Assembly (NCBI GenBank): GCA_944321705.1
Contig: CALUMG010000016.1
Coordinates: forward strand, 1 to 52,264
DNA length: 52,264 nucleotides
Origin: an uncultured Muribaculaceae bacterium
GTDB taxonomy: Bacteria; Bacteroidota; Bacteroidia; Bacteroidales; Muribaculaceae
Reading direction: 5' to 3'
The first letter of the stretch is position 1, and the number at the start of each line of letters is the position of its first letter. The position numbers and the translations under genes were made by a program. The notes under the pieces were generated by a model that was given only the letters and a program-made list of their open reading frames with translations, had not been told where the DNA came from and ran no database searches. Below are positions 37,518-46,359 of the stretch, one piece after another.

Positions 37518-37944
37518 TCTGCAATATTTTTAAACGCGATAAAGTTTCTTTTAATCCTTCCTTTCCCAACCTATTTTCGAGCGTTTGATAATAGTCCCTT
37601 AACAAGGGTACGACTCGCTCGTTAAATTCTTCACCTTCAACAGTGAGAAACACAAGTTTATTACGTCGGTCCTGCTGGTTCTCCTCACGTCGCACAAATC
37701 CTTTCTTTTCAAGATTCGCAATCAAATTGGTTATGCACGCCTTGTCCTTTGCAATACACTCAGCAAGTCTTTGTTGACTGACTCCTTGCTCTTCCTTCAA
37801 ACACATCAAGACCTGCAACATTTCAAATGTGATTTCGGCCTGAATATTTTTCAATAATCTCTGTATAGCTTGGCGTGAAGCCATGCGTGTTTTAAACAGC
37901 TGTAACACGCATTCACGCGAAACCAAATCTTCGTTATGACTCAT
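37498..37944 (-). CDS. MarR-family transcriptional regulator
   Basis: A 148-residue winged-helix protein with the MarR core ISFEMLQVLMCLKEEQGVSQQRLAECIAKDKACITNLIANLEKKGFVRREENQQDRRNKLVFLTVEG (one substitution from my reading is possible at the first residue). The DxR wing motif (QQDRRNK) is complete. It is the first gene of the efflux operon. The palindrome at 37994-38015 over its own promoter is the expected binding site, so it should repress itself and the pump, with release by a small-molecule ligand. Confidence 0.92.
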   Translation of the reverse strand: MSHNEDLVSRECVLQLFKTRMASRQAIQRLLKNIQAEITFEMLQVLMCLKEEQGVSQQRLAECIAKDKACITNLIANLEKKGFVRREENQQDRRNKLVFLTVEGEEFNERVVPLLRDYYQTLENRLGKEGLKETLSRLKILQNAFESY

Positions 37945-37971
37945 CTATGCTAAATACCTGTTTTTCGCGTG

Positions 37972-38015
37972 CAAAGTTAATATTTTTTCACATATTAGTC
38001 AAATATTTGACTAAT
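37972..38015 (-). promoter_or_regulatory. marR-tolC-emrAB promoter with overlapping 22-bp palindromic operator
   Basis: The -7 box is TAACTTTG (minus strand, 37972-37979) and the -33 TTTG is at 38000-38003, with exact 20-bp spacing. The -33 box lies inside a perfect 22-bp palindrome (37994-38015; half-site ATTAGTCAAAT). A dimeric MarR protein bound there would block RNA polymerase, so this is a good autoregulation site. Confidence 0.8.
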
Positions 38016-38040
38016 CATGTAATCTAATGCATAAACGTAA

Positions 38041-38072
38041 ACAGGAGAACATCATTGATGATGCTCTCCTGT
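38041..38072 (-). terminator. Terminator after rpmA
   Basis: A nearly perfect hairpin: ACAGGAGA (38041-38048) pairs with TCTCCTGT (38065-38072). The inner CATCAT/ATGATG also pairs, interrupted by one A-C mismatch. On the minus strand it is followed by a short T-rich stretch. It separates rplU-rpmA from the marR operon. Confidence 0.7.
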
Positions 38073-38122
38073 AAAATATTGATTCTCCAGTGTACGGAGA
38101 TTTCGTTTCTTATTAGTTGGAT

Positions 38123-38395
38123 TTAGTTTCCAGCTTCAGTTTCTTCCAACGGTTTTACCGTAATGTAATTACGATTGGCTTTTGTAACAAATGCTACAGT
38201 ACCGTCAATCAAGGCAAACAATGTATGATCCTTGCCCATGCCGACATTTACACCCGGATGGTGAACAGTACCACGTTGACGCTTTATAATGTTACCTGCC
38301 TTAACACGTTGACCACCGAAAATCTTAATGCCGAGTCGTTTGCTTTCCGACTCACGACCGTTCTTAGAACTACCTACACCTTTTTTATGTGCCAT
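38123..38395 (-). CDS. rpmA: 50S ribosomal protein L27 (bL27)
   Basis: The 90-residue protein begins [22 protein letters not shown], with no cleavable Firmicutes-type N-terminal extension. It has [30 protein letters not shown] in the core. Its N-terminus reaches the peptidyl-transferase centre. It is 25 bp downstream of rplU. Confidence 0.99.
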   Translation of the reverse strand: MAHKKGVGSSKNGRESESKRLGIKIFGGQRVKAGNIIKRQRGTVHHPGVNVGMGKDHTLFALIDGTVAFVTKANRNYITVKPLEETEAGN

Positions 38396-38420
38396 TTTCT
38401 TCTGTAATTTTTAGTGATTG

Positions 38421-38741
38421 TTAAGCAACGACTTCTTTAATCATAACCTTAGTGAAGCATTGGCGATGGCCGTTTTTGCGGCGATAGCCTTTTCTTCTTT
38501 TTTTCTTGAACACGATAATATGCTCACCTTTCAAATACGGAGTCAATACCTCGCATACTACTTTTGCACCATCTACTGTCGGTGCACCTACCTTGATATT
38601 GCCATCGGCATCAACGAGCAACACGTTGTTGAATTCCACTGTGTCACCCTCTTTTGTTTCATCACCAAGGTATTGGACATACAAATATTTGCCAGCTTCA
38701 GCCTTGAATTGTTGTCCTTTGATTTCTACAATTGCGTACAT
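38421..38741 (-). CDS. rplU: 50S ribosomal protein L21 (bL21)
   Basis: The 106-residue protein begins [25 protein letters not shown]. The C-terminal rRNA-binding segment [20 protein letters not shown] is diagnostic. It is the first gene of the rplU-rpmA operon, with its own promoter and a leader of about 80 nt. Confidence 0.99.
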   Translation of the reverse strand: MYAIVEIKGQQFKAEAGKYLYVQYLGDETKEGDTVEFNNVLLVDADGNIKVGAPTVDGAKVVCEVLTPYLKGEHIIVFKKKRRKGYRRKNGHRQCFTKVMIKEVVA

Positions 38742-38856
38742 CTGTTTTTTTAAATTTCACAATTAAGTCCGTGAGGCGGATACTCAATCGGTATCTCTTA
38801 ATCGAGCCTATTCGGAACGAGCGTACAAAAGTAGTATATTTTTATTGCTCTGCAAA
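38742..38856 (-). promoter_or_regulatory. rplU-rpmA promoter and leader
   Basis: The -7 box is TACTTTTG (minus, 38826-38833) and the -33 TTTG is at 38853-38856, spacing 19 bp. The transcript would start near 38819, leaving a leader of about 78 nt to the rplU ATG. The leader has several short GC-containing complementary segments and may fold. I see no proven ribosomal-protein leader motif. Confidence 0.7.
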
Positions 38857-38985
38857 ATTTTAATTCTGATAATTCAGCCGTTTAAGTCGTTTTTAACTTT
38901 TCATGCAGTCATGAACCCCCATTTTTACATGATTGCTACAAATGCTAAGACCGCATCGGCACGCAATCCCTCATGGATTTGTTAA

Positions 38986-39465
38986 TTATTTTTTGTATAT
39001 CAATACTGTTGCATAAGCTGCAATACCTTCTCCTCGACCTGTATAGCCAAGTTTCTCGGTCGTGGTGGCTTTTATTGATACGCAATCTTCATCACAACTC
39101 AAGCAGCGAGCCAATTCGGCCTGCATGGCCGGTATGTGTGGATTTATTTTAGGCTGTTCGGCACAAACTGTTATGTCGGCATTGCCAAACTCATATCCTT
39201 TTTGCTTCACAAGCTTGATTACTTCGGCAAGCAACAACCTGCTGTCTATGCCTTTGTACTTTGGATTGGTGTCAGGAAAATGGAATCCGATGTCGCGTAA
39301 ATTTGCCGCCCCAAGCAAGGCATCACACAAGGCATGAATCAACACATCGGCATCGCTATGACCAAGAAGTCCCAACTTGTAAGGAATTTGCACGCCTCCA
39401 AGCCATAAATCCCGACCTTCAACAAGCCTATGAACGTCAAAACCCATTCCTACACGCACATTCAT
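38986..39465 (-). CDS. ispF: 2-C-methyl-D-erythritol 2,4-cyclodiphosphate synthase
   Basis: The 159-residue protein makes MEcPP in the MEP isoprenoid pathway. Zinc ligands are visible in GMGFDVHRL (Asp, His) and GHSDADVLIHALCDALLGA (second His). DIGFHFPDTNPKYKGIDS and IKATTTEKLGYTGRGEGIAAYA complete the active site. It lies 30 bp after porV and is the last gene of the rex-porU-porV run. Confidence 0.98.
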   Translation of the reverse strand: MNVRVGMGFDVHRLVEGRDLWLGGVQIPYKLGLLGHSDADVLIHALCDALLGAANLRDIGFHFPDTNPKYKGIDSRLLLAEVIKLVKQKGYEFGNADITVCAEQPKINPHIPAMQAELARCLSCDEDCVSIKATTTEKLGYTGRGEGIAAYATVLIYKK

Positions 39466-39495
39466 GATTTTACCCTCCGATTTTTTACAACTGAA

Positions 39496-40686
39496 TTAAC
39501 GGCGTCCAAGCAACTCTTTGATTCCATCCATGTCAAACGACAAAGTGAATCGCAATGTCTGGTCAAGCGGGCTGCTTTGTGCGGTAGCAATCATGTAAGC
39601 CGCGTCGAGCCTTATCACATTCAATGCAAAGCCGGCACCTAAACCGAAATATTTACGATTTCCCTTCATAGCGTTTTCATAATAATAACCTCCTCGCAGG
39701 AAAAATTGCTGATTATAATTATATTCAGCTCCGATAGAGAAATTTATCTCCTTCAATTCCTCGCCAAATCCTCCGGGAGCATCGCTAAACGAATTGAAGA
39801 TTCCCGATATAGGAGACATGTCATTCCAGTCCTGCAATGCCTCTTCATAAGTTACATTATCCTCGTAATCGTCTCGTCGAGGTTTTGCAGGAACAAGCAA
39901 TTTATTTAAATCGACCGACAAGGCAAGATTGTGATAATCGGCCAATGGAAACACAAATGTAGTTCCCAACTTCAAATTGGTCGGGAGGAATGCCGGACTG
40001 TTACCTCCATCATACGATACTTTTGAACCGATATTCGATATATTGAAACCAAAAGACCACTGGCATTCGTTACGCCCTATAATCGGATAAGTAGTATAAT
40101 ATCCCGATATGTCGGCTGCAAACGCCGAAGCTCCGCTCAGCATTTCGCCTGAGGCGGCATCGCTATATCCCAAATTAGAATATATGTAACGCAATACGAC
40201 TCCCATTGAGAATTTTTCACTCAATTTGCGAGAATAACCGACATCAAACGACATTTCATAAGGATTTACCGACGACAAGGCATTGCCTTCATTATCGGTA
40301 GTGGCAATTTCTCCAAGTGTGAAATATCTCAATGAGGCACTGATGGCTTGATTGTCCTCGCTTCCGAATTTCCAATATCCTGCCAAATTGAGCAATGCTA
40401 TGTCGTTGACCAACTTACGCAACCATGGCGTATATGATAATGAAACTCCGGCTGAACTATATGCAAACGCATACTTTGACGCATTCCAATATTGCGAATT
40501 GACATCAGGGTCGGTAGCTGCTCCTATGTCACCCATTGACGCTCCTCTCGCGTCGGGAGCAATGTTCAACGAAGTGACACCTGTCGTTATCGGATTGAAT
40601 TCTGTTTTTTGCGACCATCCTATATTGCTGCCTATCAACAAAAAGGCAACAGCTATAATCAAAATTCTTGATATATTCTTCATCAA
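39496..40686 (-). CDS. porV: Type IX secretion outer-membrane protein PorV (LptO)
   Basis: The protein is 396 residues: a signal peptide (ISRILIIAVAFLLIGSNIGWSQ), then the PorV signature TTGVTSLNIAPDARGASMGDIGAATDPDVNSQYWNASKYAFA. FadL-like beta-barrel strands follow to the C-terminal LRFTLSFDMDGIKELLGRR. PorV shuttles type IX cargo to the PorU sortase on the cell surface. It is directly downstream of porU (93 bp). Confidence 0.95.
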   Translation of the reverse strand: MMKNISRILIIAVAFLLIGSNIGWSQKTEFNPITTGVTSLNIAPDARGASMGDIGAATDPDVNSQYWNASKYAFAYSSAGVSLSYTPWLRKLVNDIALLNLAGYWKFGSEDNQAISASLRYFTLGEIATTDNEGNALSSVNPYEMSFDVGYSRKLSEKFSMGVVLRYIYSNLGYSDAASGEMLSGASAFAADISGYYTTYPIIGRNECQWSFGFNISNIGSKVSYDGGNSPAFLPTNLKLGTTFVFPLADYHNLALSVDLNKLLVPAKPRRDDYEDNVTYEEALQDWNDMSPISGIFNSFSDAPGGFGEELKEINFSIGAEYNYNQQFFLRGGYYYENAMKGNRKYFGLGAGFALNVIRLDAAYMIATAQSSPLDQTLRFTLSFDMDGIKELLGRR

Positions 40687-40779
40687 TCGACTATTAAGTT
40701 TGTAACTAATTTATAAAACTGCAAAAGACTCCTTTTATTGTGCCGAACAAGAAAAAAGCTATGTTGCATTTTTTCAAAA

Positions 40780-43700
40780 CTATTGTTCAAGAACTATCAT
40801 ACGGCCCGGAGCAGAAACTATCACGCCCTTCCCATCTCCGACAATGCCGCCAAATTGATATACTCCCGGAGAAAGACGTTTGCCATTATCGCCAATTAAA
40901 TTCCATGTATACGGGAAATGGTCAACATTGGCATTCAATACTATTTCACCGTTACTTCCCCACACTAAAAGGTTAACCATAGGCGACAAGCATGTTTCAG
41001 GCATGTCGATTACAAATATTGCCTCATCACGAACAACATCTCCGTCGATTCCCAATATAATTTCGGATTTATCTGACACGACAAAGAATGATATTTTCTT
41101 CTCGCTCACATTACCGGCTATATCTGTCGCCGAAAACGTGAATTCATGCAAGCCTTCCGTCAAGTTGCTTACAGGAAATTCTATATGGCCACCACATCCA
41201 TCAATATTTGGAACATAATAATTCCGAATTTCGGGATATGACTTAATTCCATTGTCAAGCAACAGATTAACGGTTTCACTCGCCGACATTGACTGGAGAT
41301 TCAAACCTGTATCATCCGACAATTCAACATGCAGTATCACGCTGTTGCCGGCAACGTCGCCATCGCAAAACGACTCGTCACCTATGTACATGGCATTGAT
41401 TACAGGCGGAACGACATCTTCTGTGGCAACCGAAGCATCAAACGGTCTTATAAGGACATTTTTTACTATCCCGTCAAAAATATCGCCTGTACTTTCATTC
41501 CATGCACACGCTTTTATTTCCCCATATTCACCCGAAGCAAGACAATTCTCAGGTATGGCCACATTGATTGAAAATCTTCCTGATTCCACCTTGCCTACTC
41601 CCGACGACAACAATTCACGCGACAAATATGCTTCTCGATTGTCCATTCCCGAAGTCGGAGCCGATAATGTGCCATAGTGCACTTTTTTATCATACAAAGA
41701 AACAGAAACTGTTCCCGAGAAAGATGTGTCGGTACTCCCATCTTCATTAATTACCTCTCCTTCAACCTCCATTATCGTGTGAGGATATACAGCGACCTCT
41801 TCCGCGCTCACGCCATTTATACTGCTTATTCTCAGTCTATGTTTGGGATAATACAGCTTCATCGCAGGATCGCCAAGCAATACGAAATTTAATTTGTTGA
41901 CTGAAGCATTCTTGATCAAAGAATTTTTTGCAGCAGTCAACGCCTCGCCTATCGACCTCACATTTCCTCCAGCATCAAGCGTGAACAAGTTTCTTATTAC
42001 ATGCACATTCAGGCTGTCATTCTCATCTGAATAAACAGTCCTGCCAGAAGCTACCCCTGCAATGATTCCGCCATCAGGGAAATGAAACATCTCCTCTACA
42101 ATTCCTCGTTCGTCACTGTCAAACCGAGCTACATCGCATGTCGCAAATGTCCCGAAAGGTATAAATCTCAAAGGCAAATTTTTCACATCGGCCTTGCGCC
42201 ACAAATCAACACGCGTAAGCACATCTGGTGCGCCATGCCCGATAAAAGTCATAAACAATTGTCCTGCCTCAAGCGTTTCTTCCAACTTTGCCCGTGCGGC
42301 AACGGCTTTGCCTCCCGAAAGCGGATATGCTTCGCTATATATCTTTGTTACCGCAAATCGCGGCACGCATTCATTCTCAAGCAATCCGGCCACACCTTCG
42401 GCATGATATTCATGTATCCCGTCGTCACCCGAATCTGCTATTACCAACGCATTGTTTCTCCATGTACCCCAGGCGGGCGATTCCATGTATTTCAACAACT
42501 TATCAACGGCGTTTCGAGCTTCCGACCCCGACTTCACAGGCATGCGCCCCACACTCAGGCACATTGGCAAGGTATGAAATCCCGTTTGTGAATCATCAGA
42601 CAAAAAAGCAAAATAATCATCGGTGGTATAAGATTTCTTCTCATCATTGCTAATCGCACTTTGAAATGTAACAAGCAAATTTTCTTCTTTGCCCACTTTC
42701 CTATTATCATAAGAACCATCACCGAACAAAAGTAAATACTTTAATTTCTCCGTATTCCGGTCATACAACATCTTCAGGAACATCCTTATTGCCGTTGGAT
42801 CGGTCGCCCCTGAAGAAAATTCATTAAACACAAGTTGCTGGTCAACCACTGCCACATCCATTCCGTCTTTTTCGCGATGAATATCTGCAATTCTACCTGC
42901 TTCGCGTTCAAGTCCTGCCGTAGTTATTATAACATAATCAGGCGTTTCAAGTGCATGCAAGTTCTGATTTGGAATATGCTCAAATCTACTTATTTTTTTT
43001 AATTCTTGTTCAGGATTGAAAACCACATAAGTCGACCATGATGTTTTCCTGCCATGCGAGAACTTCAATTCTCTTGCTGAGTCATCATAAGCAAATCTGC
43101 ATTCCACAGGATGCTGCACATCATCTATCTGCCACACCGTCATCTTATCGGACACATTTCTTACGACAACTTCAGACGAAGTCAAAAGTTCTTCAAAATC
43201 GAGCCTTAATTGCGATTCTCCGTCAGGCATTACATTATTCTGCCTATATGTTGCCAAATAATAGTCAAGAAATGCTTCATTCACAATACCATCACATTCC
43301 AACGCGATTTCCAACAATGCGGCATCACTCCAATCTTCAGGGCCGACCATGCCGCGTGCCTGGCATTCATCATAAAACACATATTCATCGGCCGGGACAT
43401 TAAGAATATCTGTCCCGGAAATGAAATCCACATCCACTCCTTCAATCATGGCCGTCACGACAGTTCGTTCCGTCACATCGGCTCCTATCCCAACTTGCAA
43501 ATTTATTTCTGAACCGGCCACGATATTGGGCATGTTCATTACACCTGAATATTTCCTACTCGCCGTAATATCTTCGCCAAGGAAGTTCTTACCGGTTTGG
43601 CTTGGTGACACGAGTTCTTGTTCATGATAGCAAAACGCATAACTTTCAATTACAGCCTCAGTACCGCCACTGCCTGCATACTGACGCACCTCAGGCTCAA

Positions 43701-44151
43701 GCCGAGTAAATCTTTCGTCGTCGGTTACAAAATAATAGCCATGTGACGAATATGGATTTTTAGTTATTGAAAAATATGGACTGGAATAATAATTCACGAC
43801 ATCGATATCGCAAATCCCATTTGCATAAAAGCACACTTTATCGTCAGATGTCAACATCGTCGGCACTTGTTCAACATCATCCTTACCGACAAGGGTTATC
43901 GATTCGGACAAGGCATGACCACCGGCTCCAAACACTTTCACTTCGGCAGGATTGTCAAATCCCATCAAAGCCAATTCCTCGCGAGTCAGTTCATATACCC
44001 CATTCTCGCCAACCTCGATTTTCACCCATCTGCCGGAAGCCAAGTTCGACTCTTTCTTGAAATGCGATACAGGGAAAGAATGTATGTCACTCCATGGCAA
44101 TATTATGGCAAGTATTAAAACCGTCAAACGCAATAGCCCTTGAACGCTCAT
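40780..44151 (-). CDS. porU: Type IX secretion system C-terminal signal peptidase / sortase PorU
   Basis: The 1123-residue exported protein contains a gingipain-like (C25) peptidase domain. This starts near YVIITTAGLEREAGRIADIHREKDG and DPTAIRMFLKMLYDRNTEKLKYLLLFGDGSYDNRK. The catalytic His is in MTFIGHGAPDVLTRVDLW (about residue 637) and the Cys in FGTFATCDVARFDSDERG (about 671). Beta-sandwich domains follow, and the protein ends with a PorU-like tail (GVYQFGGIVGDGKG). PorU removes the C-terminal signal of type IX cargo and attaches A-LPS. Its presence predicts secreted CTD proteins elsewhere in the genome; none is seen here. Confidence 0.94.
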   Translation of the reverse strand: MSVQGLLRLTVLILAIILPWSDIHSFPVSHFKKESNLASGRWVKIEVGENGVYELTREELALMGFDNPAEVKVFGAGGHALSESITLVGKDDVEQVPTMLTSDDKVCFYANGICDIDVVNYYSSPYFSITKNPYSSHGYYFVTDDERFTRLEPEVRQYAGSGGTEAVIESYAFCYHEQELVSPSQTGKNFLGEDITASRKYSGVMNMPNIVAGSEINLQVGIGADVTERTVVTAMIEGVDVDFISGTDILNVPADEYVFYDECQARGMVGPEDWSDAALLEIALECDGIVNEAFLDYYLATYRQNNVMPDGESQLRLDFEELLTSSEVVVRNVSDKMTVWQIDDVQHPVECRFAYDDSARELKFSHGRKTSWSTYVVFNPEQELKKISRFEHIPNQNLHALETPDYVIITTAGLEREAGRIADIHREKDGMDVAVVDQQLVFNEFSSGATDPTAIRMFLKMLYDRNTEKLKYLLLFGDGSYDNRKVGKEENLLVTFQSAISNDEKKSYTTDDYFAFLSDDSQTGFHTLPMCLSVGRMPVKSGSEARNAVDKLLKYMESPAWGTWRNNALVIADSGDDGIHEYHAEGVAGLLENECVPRFAVTKIYSEAYPLSGGKAVAARAKLEETLEAGQLFMTFIGHGAPDVLTRVDLWRKADVKNLPLRFIPFGTFATCDVARFDSDERGIVEEMFHFPDGGIIAGVASGRTVYSDENDSLNVHVIRNLFTLDAGGNVRSIGEALTAAKNSLIKNASVNKLNFVLLGDPAMKLYYPKHRLRISSINGVSAEEVAVYPHTIMEVEGEVINEDGSTDTSFSGTVSVSLYDKKVHYGTLSAPTSGMDNREAYLSRELLSSGVGKVESGRFSINVAIPENCLASGEYGEIKACAWNESTGDIFDGIVKNVLIRPFDASVATEDVVPPVINAMYIGDESFCDGDVAGNSVILHVELSDDTGLNLQSMSASETVNLLLDNGIKSYPEIRNYYVPNIDGCGGHIEFPVSNLTEGLHEFTFSATDIAGNVSEKKISFFVVSDKSEIILGIDGDVVRDEAIFVIDMPETCLSPMVNLLVWGSNGEIVLNANVDHFPYTWNLIGDNGKRLSPGVYQFGGIVGDGKGVIVSAPGRMIVLEQ

Positions 44152-44193
44152 ATCGTGTTTTTCATTTTATCATACCTAATAATAACAACGCCC

Positions 44194-44781
44194 CTACTTC
44201 ACTTTGAAGCGTAAAACCTCTTCATTTCCACATTTGGCTGTAATAACAGTATTCATGCGCATTCCTATAAGGTCGGGAGGTGTGCACACATATATGTAAT
44301 CACCAATTTTCAATGTGAAATATTTGCTTACATACTCGATTATTTCGTCAAAATCCAGTTGCAACATATCCACATTCCCGGTAAAGCATGTATTCCCATC
44401 TATTGATACTGAAAATTCACCTGCTCCTTCTTGAAAGGATTCTTTTTTAATGAAATTTCCCAAAATCGCCGCACCGTCAAATGCCAATGCCAATGCTCCG
44501 GCATCTTCTCCATCAAATGCGTCTTTCATTCCACAGGCTTTGACAGCAAGACCGACAGTCACTTCATCATAATACCTGTGAGCGAATTTGCGGGATATAT
44601 TCTTTCCAAGCCTGTTCACATGCAGGACCAAAGATGGAGAGAATTCAAAAGACGTGGCAAAATCAGGAATAAAAAAGGGCTTCCCGTCTTTCAATAGAGA
44701 AGAATCACTCATAAGATACACCGTAGGTTTTAAATTCTCTTCTTGCCTACCGTAATTTCCTGATATTCCTATTACTTTCAT
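44194..44781 (-). CDS. Fumarylacetoacetate-hydrolase-family protein, probably inactive
   Basis: The 195-residue protein has the FAH outline: MKVIGISGNYG, then PTVYLMSDSSLLKDGKPFFIPDF, LVLHVNRLGKNI, FAHRYYDEVTVGL, LAFDGAAILG, and a C-terminal DYIYVCTPPDLIGM. In active members the segment before LVLHV carries an ExE metal-binding pair; here the aligned residues are Ser and Ser (FEFSPSLVLHV). The DxTARD segment and the Lys before FDG are also lost. A catalytic pseudoenzyme is likely. It overlaps the rex stop (ATGA) and lies 42 bp before porU, so it is in the same transcript. Confidence 0.75.
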   Translation of the reverse strand: MKVIGISGNYGRQEENLKPTVYLMSDSSLLKDGKPFFIPDFATSFEFSPSLVLHVNRLGKNISRKFAHRYYDEVTVGLAVKACGMKDAFDGEDAGALALAFDGAAILGNFIKKESFQEGAGEFSVSIDGNTCFTGNVDMLQLDFDEIIEYVSKYFTLKIGDYIYVCTPPDLIGMRMNTVITAKCGNEEVLRFKVK

Positions 44782-45437
44782 TTCCTCAAACGTTTATTTT
44801 CATCAAGACGGTTATACATCACCGCAAGATGTGCATATATTGAAGTATTTTGTATCACTATGTCGCTGCTTGCTTTTATGCGGAAAGGTGTGAAATTCCA
44901 AATGGCTTGCAATCCGCACGCTATCATCGTGTCGGTAGCATCTTGTGCATGTTCCACAGGGACTGCAAGGATGCCGATTTCAGTATCATATTCCTTTTGC
45001 TTCTGATCCAACTCGTCCATGCCGAAAATAGGCACGCCGCATATTGTCTTGCCTATGATTTCAGGATTAATGTCAAATCCAGCCACGATGTTCAACCCAT
45101 ATTGCGACAATCCTTGATCTTGAATCAAAGCCGAGCCAAGGCTGCCCACCCCTATCATGAACGCCTTGTGCACAACCCTGAACCCGAGAAAATCAGAAAG
45201 CTCATTGACAAGCGTTTCCACTTCATAGCCAATGCGCGTCTTCCCTTTAATGTTCAGGAACGACAAGTCCTTGGCTATCTGCGAAGCATCCACATTTATG
45301 TCTTTGGCAATTTGCGTTGATGACACATATTCCACCTTCTGTAAATGTAATAAATTGACATAAGCCAAATACCACGGAAGACGCCTCAACGTGGGTTCCG
45401 GCAATATGACTTTAGTCTCGCTCTTTGTTCCCTCCAT
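44778..45437 (-). CDS. rex: Redox-sensing transcriptional repressor Rex
   Basis: The protein is 219 residues. The N-terminal winged helix (PEPTLRRLPWYLAYVNLLHLQKVEYVSSTQIAKDINVDASQIAKDLSFLN) is followed by a Rossmann domain with GVGSLGSALI (about 92-101) and VAGFDINPEIIG. The segment EIGILAVPVEHAQDATD and a C-terminal helix complete it. It senses the NADH/NAD+ ratio. It is the first gene of an apparent rex-FAH-porU-porV-ispF operon with a good promoter upstream. Confidence 0.96.
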   Translation of the reverse strand: MEGTKSETKVILPEPTLRRLPWYLAYVNLLHLQKVEYVSSTQIAKDINVDASQIAKDLSFLNIKGKTRIGYEVETLVNELSDFLGFRVVHKAFMIGVGSLGSALIQDQGLSQYGLNIVAGFDINPEIIGKTICGVPIFGMDELDQKQKEYDTEIGILAVPVEHAQDATDTMIACGLQAIWNFTPFRIKASSDIVIQNTSIYAHLAVMYNRLDENKRLRK

Positions 45438-45464
45438 CGATACATCAATAATTTATACTAACCT

Positions 45465-45496
45465 CAAAATTAGCAATAATAATCCAATCTGGCAAA
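45465..45496 (-). promoter_or_regulatory. Promoter of the rex-porU-porV operon
   Basis: The -7 box is TAATTTTG (minus, 45465-45472) and the -33 TTTG is at 45493-45496, spacing 20 bp, both exact consensus matches. The start codon at 45437 gives a leader of about 20 nt. No Rex-type TTGTGAA-N-TTCACAA operator was found near it. Confidence 0.75.
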
Positions 45497-45521
45497 ACCT
45501 CATTGTCTACCCATCCGCGAT

Positions 45522-45567
45522 GAAAAAACATAGTCGCCGCACTTTGCGTTTGCAAGAAGTGGGCGAC
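45522..45567 (-). terminator. Terminator after the BAX-inhibitor-1 family gene
   Basis: GTCGCCGCACTT (45533-45544) pairs with AAGTGGGCGAC (45557-45567) with one bulge. On the minus strand TATGTTTTTT follows. A T run also follows on the plus strand. It separates the BI-1 gene from the rex promoter. Confidence 0.8.
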
Positions 45568-45618
45568 CATATTTTTTGCCTAACTGCCGACTATTATTGT
45601 CGTTGTCTTTATTCGTTA

Positions 45619-46311
45619 TTAATTGCGATTACCAAAGAAGCGCAACAGATACAAGAACAAGTTAACAAAATCAAGATAAAGCGACAATGCACCGATAGTA
45701 GCCAACTTGCCTGCTTGCGACTCATCGACCATTGCAGCCATGCGCTTGATCTTCTGAGTATCCCATGCCGTAAGCCCGATGAAAATAGCCACACCGGCAA
45801 AACTAATAATCCATTCCAAAGAACTGCTATGCAAGAAGATGTTAATTACCGTGCAAATTATCAATCCTATCAATGCCATGAACAGGAATGAACCAATGCG
45901 AGTCAAGTCGCTCTTGGTAACGTAGCCGTAAATAGTCATCGTGCCAAACACACCGGCAGTAATTACAAATGTCGAAAACACCGAAGCCTCAGTGTAAAGA
46001 GCAAGTATTACCGACAACACAACTCCGTTCAATATCGAATATATGTAGAATATCAATGACGCAGTAAATGAACTCAACTTGTGAAGAGCTCCCGAAAGCA
46101 CGAATACAAGCACCAATTCGGCAATCAACAACCCCCAGTATATGGCCGAATTAGATGCAACGGTGTACAGAACAGCCGGCACATTCAAGCATACGAACGA
46201 TGTCAACGCTGTTACAATCATCGCAAAAAACATCTTGAGATACACACGTTTCATCACTTTGGAAACGTATGAATCAAGAACTTCTGTTTGATTTGTTTGT
46301 AAATTAAACAT
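45619..46311 (-). CDS. BAX inhibitor-1 (YccA/YbhL) family membrane protein
   Basis: The start at 46311 gives MFNLQTNQTEVLDSYVSKVMKRVYLKM, the usual beginning of this family; the upstream start adds an unlikely hydrophobic octapeptide. Length is about 230 residues with seven predicted hydrophobic segments. The diagnostic conserved part is SGALHKLSSFTASLIFYIYSILNG. The C-terminal pore/sensor segment is GLTAWDTQKIKRMA, with LYLDFVNLFLYLLRFFGNRN. Inner-membrane location is clear. The role (pH-sensitive calcium leak or FtsH modulation in relatives) is not established here. It lies 48 bp after argS. Confidence 0.92.
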   Translation of the reverse strand: MFNLQTNQTEVLDSYVSKVMKRVYLKMFFAMIVTALTSFVCLNVPAVLYTVASNSAIYWGLLIAELVLVFVLSGALHKLSSFTASLIFYIYSILNGVVLSVILALYTEASVFSTFVITAGVFGTMTIYGYVTKSDLTRIGSFLFMALIGLIICTVINIFLHSSSLEWIISFAGVAIFIGLTAWDTQKIKRMAAMVDESQAGKLATIGALSLYLDFVNLFLYLLRFFGNRN

Positions 46312-46359
46312 AATTATAAATATATATAAGGTCATTTTATATTTTGAACTTCACGCGCT

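Noticed and set aside
40775..40782. TAGTTTTG as a separate porV promoter
   Set aside because: It matches TAnnTTTG by sequence but overlaps the porU stop and has no -33 box at the right distance; chance matches are common in A/T-rich DNA.
45391..45891. Plus-strand open frame across the rex promoter and the 3' end of the BI-1 gene
   Set aside because: It spans a promoter, a terminator hairpin and the antisense of a conserved gene.
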